This document shows positions 35,122 to 45,539 of a stretch of 64,000 nt of DNA, piece after piece. The DNA is taken from contig JAHLJT010004567.1 of the NCBI GenBank assembly GCA_031308135.1, positions 128,659,356 to 128,723,355 on the forward strand, written 5' to 3'. The notes under the pieces are model-generated. The model saw only the letters and a program-made list of their open reading frames with translations. It was not told the DNA's origin and made no database searches. The DNA is from Acheta domesticus. Its lineage: Eukaryota; Arthropoda; Insecta; Orthoptera; Gryllidae. The translations under genes were made by a program, and so were the position numbers. Position 1 is the first letter of the stretch. Each line of letters begins with the position of its first letter.

Positions 35122-36152
35122 ATGGAAAATTCCGGCGAAATGCTGAAAATAAAAAAGAAGCGTTCCGCCAATTTCACGCGGGAGGAATGCTCTGCACTTG
35201 TCAGTCTGGTAGACCAATTCGTGGACATTGTGGAGAGCAGAAAGTCCAATGGACTCACGAATAGGGAAAAGGTAATTATGGACAATTTAACTATCTTTCA
35301 TATCCAACTATTCACTTCAATTTACACTTTTGATATCATTAATAATATTGATACTTGACTGACACTTTTGATATTTACTTTTTGTTATTAATCTATTGAT
35401 TTAATTGTTTTTAATTTTGCAGGACCAAGCATGGGAGAACATCACTCTCAATTTCAATGCGGCCACTGGTTCTTGCCGCACTGTAAAGCAGTTGCGAGAA
35501 AAACACGAAAACCTAAAAAAAGATGCAAAGAAAATGTTGGCCAATGAGAGGCAGGAAACTCTCAGAACCGGAGGAGGGCCAGCAACTAGAGTGCAGAAGG
35601 ACCCAATTTTAGAACGAGTTGTTGGCATTATGGGCGTTAGTGCTGCAGGAGTGCCATCTACTCATGATGATGATGACATTGATGAAATGAATCAAGATGA
35701 AGAAGAAGACAATGACACAGCAGGAGGAAGGGAAGAAACGTCAAATGGAGAGGTAGTTGACCTGCCAATTATTCAATTGGAGGATGTCTGTGCAGTATGG
35801 TGAAAGCGAAATGCAGGACTGGTCAACCTACACACCTGCTATGCTCAAGAGAAAGAAGCATCCCAATTTAATTGTGACCCCGAGTGCATCAAGAAGACGA
35901 CCACGGATGTGTGAGACCACTGTAGCTCCTTCCGCAAGTGGACAGAAGTTGCACTCTTGGGCTTCTGCAAGGACCGAAGTGGCTAATTTGCAGAAGGAAT
36001 TGCTGCAGAAGGAATTCCAAGCGAAACAGGAGCGGGAGAAAGAACTTCATTCCTTCAATTTAAAGATCAAAGAAGAAGAACTACTTTTAACAAGAGCTAA
36101 AAGAAAGCTTGCAGAAATGGATTTGGAAGCAAGGGAGAGGGCAATAAAATAA
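35122..36152 (+). pseudogene. Myb/SANT-like DNA-binding protein of the Harbinger element (one frame break)
   Basis: Exon 1 is 35122-35271 (50 codons, donor AAG|GTAATT) and exon 2 starts at 35423 after TTTTGCAG, in phase. The N-terminus (KRSANFTREECSALVSLVDQ to LREKHENLKKDAKK) is a Myb_DNA-bind_5-type trihelix domain, residues ~12-95. An acidic Asp/Glu stretch follows, then DWSTYTPAMLKRK, then a C-terminal coiled coil rich in Glu, Lys and Gln. At about 35795 the frame shifts (stop after EDVCAVW; continuation YGESEMQDW). Either one base was lost, or a 43-base intron (35753-35795, GTAGTT...GTGCAG) restores frame; that would be unusually short. In Harbinger elements this partner binds element ends and helps nuclear import of the transposase. 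Confidence 0.8.
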
Positions 36153-36208
36153 TTTGTATTTTTTTTAAATAGTATTTATTTGTTAATGGTAATTTTTTAA
36201 ATATAATT

Positions 36209-38310
36209 TCAAACAATATTTATGTTGTTTATTTGTAGCCTGTCTCCGAAGTACGTCACAAATGATTCTCTAACTGCTTCCCTTTGTGGCACTTCTAAAT
36301 CTAAGGCAGGAGTTATCTGCCCTTCCTGAACTGCCAATTGCAGTTTATCTTGGTCCATTCCTGGAACAGGTGGATGATCTGCTTCCTTCCTCTCGATGGC
36401 AATGTTGTGCATTACAGCACATACCACAATTATGGGCTGCACTAGTGAAGTGTCCTGCCTTATTCCCAGTGCCAAAATAGGGAATCTGGCTTTCCAAACA
36501 CCATATAATCTCTCCACAGTGTTGCGTGTCCTAATGTGTGCTTCGTTGTACAAATTTTCCTCTGGTAAGCGAGGGTTGCGAAGAGGTGTCAGCAGTGTTG
36601 CTCCTGTAGGATATCCTGCGTCGCCAAGCAGCACCCCATTCAAAAAATCTCCTCTCTCCACCCGAGCTTTAATCACAGAGTTTCTGAATATAGTGGCATC
36701 ATGGCTTGATCCAGGCCACCTTGCAACTATATTTTGGATTCGCAAGTCCTGGCTCGCAACAGTTTGTACATTAAAGCTAAAGTAGCCTTTTCTGTTTCTA
36801 AAAACTTCAGCATTGTCGCCTCCAGGTGATACTATGCGCACGTGAGTGCAGTCGATTACCCTTGGAAATGCAGCCACTTCAAAGAACTTTCTTTGAATGG
36901 TTACCTGTTCTTCTCTATTTTTTGCCATATAAATAAATTTTCTTCTCAGAGAAGCAATAGCATGGGTGACTTTTGTCACTATCCTCCCTGCAGTAGTTTT
37001 ATGGACTCCCGAGAAGTCACCAACTGCTGTTAGTGAGCTGGCAGTAGCATAAAACCTCAGCGTTAATAATAGCTGGTTCATGGGTGACAAGGAGCAATTT
37101 CTGAAACAAAACAATAGAATTTTAGTGTGCATGTTTCTGAAGTGCCAATATAAATACAAATTTATTGTAATTCTTAACTCAAAAATAATTTTATAGTTTA
37201 AGATGTCCATTTAATGAAAATACTCTTTTAGGTATTAAAGAAGAAATCTGATTTTGTCGATATTTATGAAATATATCTTAAAATCTTCTAAAAATGTATA
37301 TTAAAAAGTAGATGACTAATTTTGATTTATTCATTATCAACAAGTAGCACTTTAAAAATATGAATTGGATTAAAACAATTAATTCAAGTTTCAAGTAAAA
37401 CTTATTTCTTAAGGAATGTATGCAAAATATGATAATGTAATGAACATCAAAATTTTTTTGTGTCAAGTACAAACTTCTGAATTTTAGTAATGCAGAAACT
37501 TTATAATAGGAAAAGGAATTTCATAAAACAAGAATATGAAGTAAATTTCACTATATACTACCTAACCCTGTTTTAACTTACAGCAGGTTCAGAAGACATA
37601 ACATTCCATATTTAATTTACATAATATTCATGTGAATTTCAAATGTTAAAAGTGAACCAATGATTTCTAATGAATATTATTTAATTTTAGTAATATCCAC
37701 AAAGGTTTTAAGACAATCAAAATGAGGTTGAAGTATCATTCGTTCAATTTTGTGACAACTTTGGTAATAGCATTCTATGAACAAAAATCTAAAATAATGT
37801 CAGCTTACTTAAAATCAAGTTGACAACTAGTAAATTATTAAAAACATTCTAATTAAATATTTGTTTTCATTGGCCTACTAACTATTTAATTAGGCAATAA
37901 TTTTTAAACACGTCAAATTGAATTATATACCATTTCAATGCCTTACAGTTCAGGAGATTACAACATAACCCTATTATTTCAATTACAGCTACAATTCAAA
38001 AACTTAGAAGAAGAGAGAAAGCTATGGAAAGGGAGAAACAGAGGGATCTTATTATAACAAGTGCAATTAATTATTTATTATATACATTCTCATACCTGTC
38101 TGTTACGTATTCCAGTTCATCTTCAATCTGTTGCAACACGAACAAAGCAGTTTGTTTCGTAATCCTGAAACGTGCAAAAAATTCGTCGCAGTCCCACTCT
38201 CCAAAATTATCCCGTCTGGGCCGCACACGTTTCAGCCGTCTGGTATTGACGAAATACTCCAATAGCATTTCGTCTTCAGAATCAGTTTCTACATTTATTT
38301 CATTCGCCAT
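36209..38310 (-). CDS. HARBI1-like: HARBI1-like PIF/Harbinger transposase (DDE nuclease)
   Basis: Two exons: 38310-38096 (M to ...YVTD, donor AG|GTATGAG) and 37100-36209 (acceptor TTTGTTTCAG), joined in phase to give 368 residues, the usual HARBI1 length. A helix-turn-helix region lies at ~96-112 (AVGDFSGVHKTTAGRIV). The DDE_4 nuclease has Asp155 (VIDCTHVRI), WPGSSHDATIF, Asp232 (LLGDAGYP) and Glu268 (NTVERLYG), so all three catalytic acids are present. There are no internal stops, so it may be functional. It cuts and rejoins element ends at TWA sites. It is convergent with the Myb-like partner, 57 bases away. A separate downstream ATG in exon 2 would give only an N-truncated form, which is why the spliced start is preferred. 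Confidence 0.92.
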
Positions 38311-38480
38311 GTCACCTAACTAGCCGATAACTCAGTAACCCTCACTTCAACCTTCGGTTAACTTAACCGCTAGGTAAACCTCCGGTTTACTTTAACCGAC
38401 GCTCGTAATACGAATTTCGGTCGCTAACTGACGGTTAACTCTAACCGGAACTTTAACTGAAGGTGGTAATACAGGGCCTA

Positions 38481-38597
38481 AGTCGGTTTTACTGACGTTT
38501 TGGCCATCTTGCTGTGGCCTTCTTCAGAGGTATACTGCTGCAGTATAGCTCTGAAGAAGGCCACAGCAAGATGGCCGAAACGTCAGTAAAACCGACT
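38481..38597. repeat. 117-bp near-perfect palindrome with hammerhead-like core
   Basis: AGTCGGTTTTACTGACG at the left is mirrored by CGTCAGTAAAACCGACT at the right, and the arms match throughout except two positions, around a 3-base centre at ~38539. On the plus strand the right arm carries CTGAAGA, a GGCC...GGCC stem, then GAAAC-GTC (38551-38583), the CUGANGA/GAAA signature of hammerhead ribozymes. Such motifs are known in the terminal repeats of Penelope-like elements. The following GACTGAGACGCGGCTCATCC may belong to the same element. No RT frame is nearby. Confidence 0.7.
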
Positions 38598-39333
38598 GAG
38601 ACGCGGCTCATCCCGGACAGCCAAGAACATAATGACTCCGGCCGCGGAAGCCTACGAATCTACAAAATAACAATGCAATTAATGCCCTTGATGTTGGAAA
38701 CAAATTTTCAATAAAAGTTTATTCAGCATTATAGAGAGATGTTCTTGGAACAATTCATACTTCTTTAAAAAGTACATTTGAAGACATTTTTCAATCTTTC
38801 TTGAAAGTTAGCTTTTCACTTTCCTTGATAGTCACAAAAATAATAGAAAAACTTTTAACTGTTGAGAAAGACAAGTAAATTAGTACGAAAATACCGGATG
38901 GGGCAAGTACAGACCTACTCTTTGCAATATTATTTAACTTGCCTTGATTTGTTATGAAGAACCGAGTGGGTTATGGAGAGACTGGGTGCCAGCTTGCTGG
39001 GGCGCGAAAATTTAAATGTATTTTTCTCAAGGATACAATTATCGGCAATGGGCTACTTTTAATCCCGTGGACATACAAACACACTCACACACAATTTAGT
39101 TTATGGAAAAAGGTTTTCAAAATGTGAGAACATTACATGGGTTTTCAACAAATAAATTAACAATATAATACACAACAATTACGGATATTGAAATTCTTCA
39201 AAAACTTGAAAGGCTTTTATAATTTTTATATTATTTTAGAGAAAAATTATTAAATCCATTTCATTTATTGAACTTGGATCTTGATTTTCAGGTAACACTA
39301 ACATTTATTTTTCTAACCAATTTGATGTTTCAG
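38598..39333. other. Possible intron/flank upstream of the receptor exons
   Basis: No coding sequence recognised. A possible Penelope-like remnant runs to about 38660; the rest is AT-rich. Confidence 0.4.
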
Positions 39334-40023
39334 GATATAACAGAAGAGTTCCTTTTATGAAATTTGGAACGGCACTGTTCTATTATGGCCCTGTGTGCTC
39401 CCTGGTGGTCTGTAACATTATCTGTCTCGTGCTGACCTTAAGAAAGATTCAGTACCTCAAGCGAGGTAACTCTGTTCTTCGCCGAGAGGAGGATCAGATC
39501 CCCCTGGGTCAAATACACACGGAGGGAAACAACCCTCCCACGGCACACACTGCGAAGGGCAATGGACAGACACTAGAGGGCAAAAACAAAAGGGCCACTT
39601 CAGTCGACGCGAAAACGTAAGAGATTTTTTGATAATTCCCTAAAATACTAAACTTACTACAATAGTAAAATAAAAATATATCGTTTCTTTTGTTACAGAA
39701 TTAAACTATATATTAAAATGGTGCTTATTTCTGGCGGCATTGAACTACTCACTGAGGTTATAATGTGGTGCACCACATACGACACCACAGAGACTATTTT
39801 GGGCCCGAATCCTACGTTAAATTATTCTAGAAAGGATAGGGACTTGGCTTATCGGGCAGCGGGTTACGTCACGGACTTTTTCCGGGCGGTGGTCGTCACC
39901 TGGTTGGCCGCTCCTGAAGGGGGCTACTTGGGCCTTATCAAGAGGATGCTGCGTCGAGGCAAGAGAGAGAAGAAATCAGCAGGAGCAGGCGACGCAGGCA
40001 GAAGGAAGCACAACGTTGCGTAG
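39334..40023 (+). CDS. Methuselah-like secretin-family GPCR, last two exons (partial)
   Basis: Exon 39334-39616 (after TTTCAG) and exon 39699-40023 (after TGTTACAG) join in phase (AAA AC|A ATT). The first encodes a membrane helix (YYGPVCSLVVCNIICLVLTL, TM5) followed by RKIQYLKRG and a hydrophilic third intracellular loop. The second encodes IKLYIKMVLISGGIELLTEV (TM6, with the family's KLYxK..L..GxxELxTEVxxW pattern), an extracellular loop and TM7 (YVTDFFRAVVVTWLAAPEGG), then a basic cytoplasmic tail ending at TAG 40021-40023. Methuselah-like receptors are arthropod class-B GPCRs linked to stress response and lifespan. N-terminal ectodomain and TM1-4 are not in the window; the exons may lie upstream beyond the transposons, or the copy may be partial. 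The only likely host gene here. Confidence 0.75.
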
Positions 40024-40213
40024 AGGAGCCCCGACCAGGACGCCTCCTGGCGAGCACGAGCCCACACGCTCGCTACTCCTCTGCGCAACGGCGGTCGAAA
40101 GCTTACCTGTCAACCCTACGAGTGAAAGAGAGCAGTGGTTCAAAATCCTCAGCTGGAAGGACAATGCTCGGCATTTAAAGCAATAATTACAGACAATACC
40201 TTTTACACAATTA

Positions 40214-40219
40214 AATAAA
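40214..40219 (+). terminator. Polyadenylation signal AATAAA downstream of the receptor
   Basis: AATAAA about 190 bases after the stop codon, in a short AT-rich 3' UTR. Position is reasonable for the receptor transcript. Confidence 0.5.
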
Positions 40220-40230
40220 ATCTATCGAAA

Positions 40231-40727
40231 TGTAAAAGGAAATCTCACTCAGTTTGTGTATTTCTTCTTAAAGTGAGTTCCCAGATATGGGTTCGACTTT
40301 CTCGGTAGAATTTCTGTTTTTTAGAGAAAATATCAATAAATCATAGTGAATAAAAAACAGACACATTTGAAAAGATTTGTCACAAATAGCGACATAAAAG
40401 ATAATTTAAAAATTCCTAAATATAACATTAAACAATATACGAAGTAATAGTGTAACGGGTAACGATATTGTGGTAGGGAGAACTGTATTAGACGAGTGGT
40501 TGTCATAGTGACGTGTAAAATAAGTTACCACGGGAGGAAACCAGAAATTGGTTGTTGAATATAACGAGAGAGCAAGATATAAAGTTAAAAATCTATACTG
40601 CAATATGTGAAATTGTAATTTAGTAAATACGAATAAATAATATATTCTTCTGATTGTGAATTACTAATTAATGGACTACAAAAGAAAGTACCGAGCAACA
40701 CCTAAAAACAAATGATTCCTTCACAAT
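40231..40727. other. AT-rich gap, nothing recognised
   Basis: No reading frame or repeat that I can support. Confidence 0.5.
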
Positions 40728-41400
40728 TTTACTTTCCCATATACATACATATACAGAATAATGTAGGAAGTATAGGGAAAAAACGGTGGATTTTCGGCAG
40801 AAAAAAATTTAATTCCGGGCTCTGATAACGAACTAATGGTGCTACAGACTGGCAGAGAAATTCCCGTACCAGTTTTCTATATCCTTTGGTCTCGGCTAGC
40901 TATTCGGACTTGACACATACTCTGGCCAGCTGCCATTTATAGCCGTCTAAGTACATTATTTACATTTTCTTAAATTGTGACTTCCAAATGGTAGAACAGA
41001 AATATTATTTTAAGAATATTAAAGAACAGTAAAAACTCGTCCTATATTGCAGTTTTCTTTGAAAAATTTGGAGCTGTTTTTAAGATAATGGCGTTTAAGC
41101 GCTACTGTAAATACAAAAAGTGGTGCTTCATTTTTACAGAAATTTTTTGGGTTTTCCAAAACTCCATTAGAAGTCAAAATATTTCTGGGAAATAGAGCTT
41201 CAAATTTCAAATTTACAGTAGCACTTCCCGTATACGTAGTATACCGAAAACTAAACTAGTGGTACTACAGAATGGCACAGACTTTCCGGCATTTGTTTTC
41301 TATTTTCTTGGGTCTTCGTTAGCTATTTGAAATTGCCACATACTCTTTCTTGCCAGCTGCCGTCAATCACCGCCGAAAGTTCATTTTTTTGTCATTTTCT
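40728..41400 (-). repeat. AT-rich dispersed repeat (ACTTTCCC...TAGCTATT family)
   Basis: Starts TTACTTTCCCATATACATAC and contains GGCAGAAAAAAATT with CCGGGC, the same order as the reverse complement of 54935-55010. It includes CTCGGCTAGCTATTCGGACT and, repeated at ~41320, TCGTTAGCTATTTGAAATTG, matching 34430-34510 inverted. Two diverged sub-copies appear in tandem (40830 and 41225). Confidence 0.55.
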
Positions 41401-44280
41401 TAATTGTTTGGTTTCATATTTCATAGTCAGGAACAGTAACCCTTTCTTACAAATGGAATAAACATGAATAAATGGCAACTGTTACAATATTTGCAGCATA
41501 TCATATAGACAAGCAAGAATGGTTTCACATATAAATTGATCATACAGAACTGAAGACCATCCAATATATCGCATTATGGATGCATATACCAGTATAATAG
41601 TACGTCACTACGGTATCATTGCGTAATGTCTATCTTACGTATATTTGTATATAAAATATTTCCAACTTTTATATAGTTAAATATTCATTTTATTGCACAG
41701 AGAGACATTATAAGGTACGCGTAACGTAAATCGACGCTCCCGGAAACTAATCAATTTATCAATATAAAAGCAATTCAATTCTGTTCTTCCGAAGACACTT
41801 TGACTACGTGTAGTAGGAAGAGAACTTTCTAAAATCGAACTCTTAGAGTCCCCTCGCGCAATGTGCAATGAATTGAAAAAGTGGGTAAATAATGACCCTT
41901 CATGCCAGTTCGGTATTTCCATCGTCTGAGATCGTTGTTTACGATACAACCATAAACACACTTGAGCAATATCACAAATTCTAAACGAAGTTCATTTTGA
42001 AAATAAAATATTATAACCAACGATGTCAATTTTTTAAAATCTCTCTTTCTCTAAAAATATTGAAATAACTCCATCATTTATTCCATTGATAATAGGTTTA
42101 CGTAAGAAACGAAAATACGGTGGTGTCCCTATTCGTACTTGTACATTTACCAGAAATCTTTTGGGCCTTCACATTCAGGCCTACCTTTTTTCTCTTCTCA
42201 CCAGGCGCCCGAATCGCTTGGTTGTGAGGGGTACGGGGTCGTGCAATCCCGTAAGAGACGGTCAGAGGGGTGTGTGGTTGAATGACAGCCGAGAGCCTTT
42301 CTATATGTTAGTTTATTGAAATATCTTATTAATTTAACTCTGAACGTTACAATGACTTTTCGATTATACTTTATGCTATTCCCTAAGACTTGCGTGGGGG
42401 GAACTCAATCTGTCTTGTATGTGCGCTAACTTACCATACCGATAGCTCTCATGATTGTTTCCCCGCCTAGCTCTCTCCTCGCCACACGCCTGGTCGCTCC
42501 GCCCGCTCTCGTCCAAGTCTTCGACCTCTGCGCCTCCGTTCACCTCCTCCCCTCCCTCCCCCTTATCCTCAATCAGCGTGTCTCCCTTCCACACGCCCCT
42601 CCTTAGCTGGGGCTGAGTTAGCGCTGAGCCCATGTCTTGGAACAGTGGCTGTCACCGATCGTGCGTACTTTCGTAAAGCAATGTAATGTAGCTTTACGAA
42701 ATGAAATTGTTCGCTATATTTTTGTAATAGAAAGTTCTAATATCTCCATCCTTATGTCCGTGATAGCGCTTTTCGTGGATTTGGATTTTCTTTATACTTG
42801 TTGGTAATCCGAAAACGCTTTGCATTCACTGAGTAAGGTTTCTATCAATACACACAAATCTTTATAATTTTTTTAAGAATACTGGTAAATGAGAAACTGG
42901 CAGATAATTTTAAATTTAATTTGTTTGGATTATTTTAAGTGCGGCATCATTTTAATTGCTTTGAAAATATTATGTAATACGTGTTTTGAAAATATCATGT
43001 TTTGGAAATATTTCGGCGTATAAGAAAGCAATAAATATGTGAGATAATGTGTAAAAAGGCTAAACTGTATTTTAGTGATTGGCCACCCCCCAGTGATTGG
43101 CCACTCCTATTATAATTTGAATTACCGCTTGTTCTAACACCGTATTCTAATATGTTGCTGGTAAATAGGGCGAAGGCATGCTTTATGAGAATTATGCAAT
43201 ATTTACTTTGACCGCAAGAGTGCAACTGCTGCCAATATGGCAGATGTTTGTTAACAGTGCGGTGCGTGTTCGTTGTATGTACACCCCATATCACAGAATA
43301 TGCACCGTGTCCAGTGCGGCCAAATGTGGCCTTTCCACAGCTTGGACAACCACGCCTGGGCACTTGACCAATCCCGGAGCTTAGGCAAAGCGGCTCTTAT
43401 CATTGGCTTTAGTGCCAAGATTCAGACACTTCCCCCTTCCTCCCCTTGAAGATTTTCCTCCTCGTTATCTCAAAGGGGCGGAGCAATTTTTGAGGTGATT
43501 GACGTCGGCGTCGCTGCTTCGCTATCGGGGAGGGAGGCAGTAAAATAAGGGGAGGGGAGAGAGGGAGTAAGAGCAATAAGAGGAGTGGATATTCAGGCGA
43601 AACGGATTGCTGAGCGTGGGCGCGAGACCCCCCCCCCGACCCAATTCACCTGGACGCTGGCCCTGTGGACGCTGAGGACACACGCGCCCCACGCGCGGTC
43701 ACGGGAAGGAGCAATGACATTTTTATCGAATTCTTTATGCATAAATAGCAAATGCGAATATAAATAGCAAATGTTTATTTTTATTTGTGGAAATCTTCAC
43801 TCAAGTTAAATATTTTATTAACTATTTTTGAATAACCACCTGTTAAAAGAAGAATAAATTAAATTAGAAGAAAAAATTCAAATGTAACGATTCGATGTAA
43901 TTTTCTTAAAACAAGCTATTAAGAAAGTAACAAAAACGTCTTTGAATAAACTTGAAAGATACTGAGTTTGTAGCTAAGAAATTTCAATGCCGGTACAATT
44001 TTCCAGTTAAAATGTTTAAATGGAACACAGGTGTTCTCAAAGGTACTATTTTCACAACTTATATTATGTTTTAGTGTGACCTCCATAAAAAGTGTCTGGA
44101 GTATTATGTTCGATTGGAGGAGCTCCATCGCGATCCAAAGAAACTCCAGGAAACTCACTTTACCACAGTTATCGATATTCAAGTAAGGCACCGTTTTATT
44201 CACACGAATCACACCGTCCTTGTGTTCTATTGTCTTGTGAAATAATTTTTACCTTTGTAAGGTATACACATGAGGAATAT
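41401..44280. other. Gene-free stretch with GC patches and a small hairpin
   Basis: No supported gene. 42200-42650 is GC-richer; on the minus strand it has AATAAA near 42320 and a CA-ended stretch near 42226 followed by GGGCGCCTGG-like sequence, so a minus-strand LTR is possible but unproven. TTTCGTAAAGC and its exact inverse flank an 11-base loop at about 42669-42701. Two AGTGATTGGCCAC copies sit at 43073-43105. Another GC patch is at 43300-43720. Confidence 0.45.
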
Positions 44281-44869
44281 TGTAGCGTCGCGAGGTGGCG
44301 CACGTGCCGTTTCGCTGGAAAGCCCGGCCTTAAGCCGGATGGGGGATGGGGGTGGAATGCGGCGGCGCCTCGCCGGCGCGCGCCGGGCAGGAAATCCCAG
44401 CCCCAAAATAACCGGGACAACTGGGCGTGCCTGAGTGCGAGTCCATTGATGACCGCTGCTCTCTGCTGAGGGCTGGCTTGCGAGCCGAATGACGCCCGCC
44501 GCTGGTAGAGTGGGGGACGAGCCGTGGGGTATTTATTGCGGCGCCGACATGCGCTCGGGGGATACGCTAGTGAGTCGAAAGACGTGAGGTATCTCCGTGC
44601 AACCTTGCACGTTTTGGCATCCGGCCATGTAACATCTAGTTACGGGGACTTAATGTCCGACAGCTCGCACTTCGCGCAGCTTCTCATGCTCTCGAGCAGA
44701 GGCACTGGGCTCAGCCTAGGGACGGTCGCGGGGTTTCGCGGCTTAGAGAATAGAAAGGTTGCCTAAGGTTTTCAATTTTGTAACATTATCTTGTAATTTA
44801 TTATTGTAAATATACTGTACATACTATTCAGAATCTGTCGTCTGTGCTTTTCATGTCCAGTACGCCACA
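44281..44869 (+). repeat. 5' LTR of the Gmr1-type element
   Basis: TGTAGCGTCGCGAGG ... CAGTACGCCACA, 589 bp, with TG/CA ends. Its 5' half is GC-rich and its 3' end AT-rich (TTATTATTGTAAATATACTG). The reading frame at 44524-44766 occurs in both LTRs and is not a gene. Confidence 0.95.
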
Positions 44870-44886
44870 GACTCGGAACCTTTCTT

Positions 44887-45135
44887 TTCTAAAACTGGTG
44901 GCAGCGGTTATCGTAAACTCACGCCGGTGTGCCGCAGTTTTTTTTCTAAAACTGGTGGCAGCGGTTATCGTAAACTCACGCCGGTGTGCCGCAGTTTTTT
45001 TTCTAAAACTGGTAGCAGCGGTTATTGTAAACTCAGGCCGGAGTGCCGCAGTTTTTGTCTAAAACTGGTAGCAGCGGTTATTGTAAACTCACGCCGGAGT
45101 GCCACAGTTTTTTGTCTAAAACTGGACTAGTACGC
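44887..45135 (+). repeat. 57-bp tandem repeat in the leader carrying primer-site-like motifs
   Basis: Four full units and a partial fifth, starting with TCTAAAACTGG. Each unit holds TGGTGGCAGCGGTTATCG (44896, 44953) or TGGTAGCAGCGGTTATTG (45010, 45066). TGGTGGCAGCGG is complementary to the 3' end ...CCGCTGCCACCA of tRNA-Leu of the AAG/UAG type, so each unit carries a candidate primer-binding site. The first lies 26 bases after the LTR, further than the usual 0-10. A second copy of GACTCGGAACCTTTC, which follows the LTR, lies at ~45264. Confidence 0.8.
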
Positions 45136-45286
45136 GTAAAGACAGTGTACCGCAGTTAAAGGTGCACACGCGTCGTAATTACGTGGCGCCGGCAGAGTCG
45201 TGCACGCCACGAGAAACCGAAAGTGCGGTAATTCGGTACGGTAGTTTCGGGGCGGTACAATCCGACTCGGAACCTTTCTTTTCTAA

Positions 45287-45400
45287 AACTTGGAACTGGA
45301 ATTGGTATTGGTACTGGAACTGGAATTGGTATTGGTACTGGAACTGGAGCTGGAACTGGTACTGGAACTGGAGCTGGTATTGGTACTGGCACTGGAAGGA
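45287..45400 (+). repeat. GGAACTGG/GGTATT hexamer repeat in the leader
   Basis: About 18 imperfect 6-base units (GGAACT, GGTATT, GGAGCT). Frames through it give Trp-Asn-Trp-Tyr or Pro-Val repeats on either strand and are not proteins. A splice-donor-like AAG|GTAAGT (45496) and an acceptor-like ATTCAG (45533) follow, right before the Gag start. Confidence 0.85.
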
Positions 45401-45539
45401 GACATCCCGGACGGACCAGAACGAGAGGAAGGAAGGAGGCCAGAACACCGGATCCAGAAGGCGCTGGCGCTCACGCGACACCGAGGTCAGCTGAAGGTAA
45501 GTGTGTTTTTTGTACTGGCCGGGGATCAATTCAGGCAAA

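Larger units (their letters stand above)
34795..38478. mobile_element. Complete PIF/Harbinger transposon with TAA duplication
   Basis: TIRs: GGCCCTGTATTATCACCTTC at 34795, and on the other strand GGCCCTGTATTACCACCTTC ending at 38478. TAA flanks both sides (34792-34794 and 38479-38481), the TWA target of PIF/Harbinger. It encodes the usual two convergent genes: a Myb/SANT-like protein (plus) and a HARBI1-type nuclease (minus). Subterminal TTAACCG-like motifs are numerous. Length 3,684 bp. Near-perfect ends and an open transposase suggest recent movement. Confidence 0.95.

Noticed and set aside
42226..42650. Minus-strand solo LTR
   Set aside because: AATAAA and a CA end are suggestive, but there is no clear TG start or flanking duplication. 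Kept only as a remark.
44524..44766. 80-codon frame, also present at 50938-51180
   Set aside because: It lies inside the LTRs and is duplicated only because the LTRs are; no domain is visible.
45162..45538. Overlapping frames on both strands through the leader hexamer repeat
   Set aside because: They translate simple repeats (Trp-Tyr-Trp-Asn, Pro-Val, Gln-Tyr) and lie in the element leader. The real start is the ATG at 45540.
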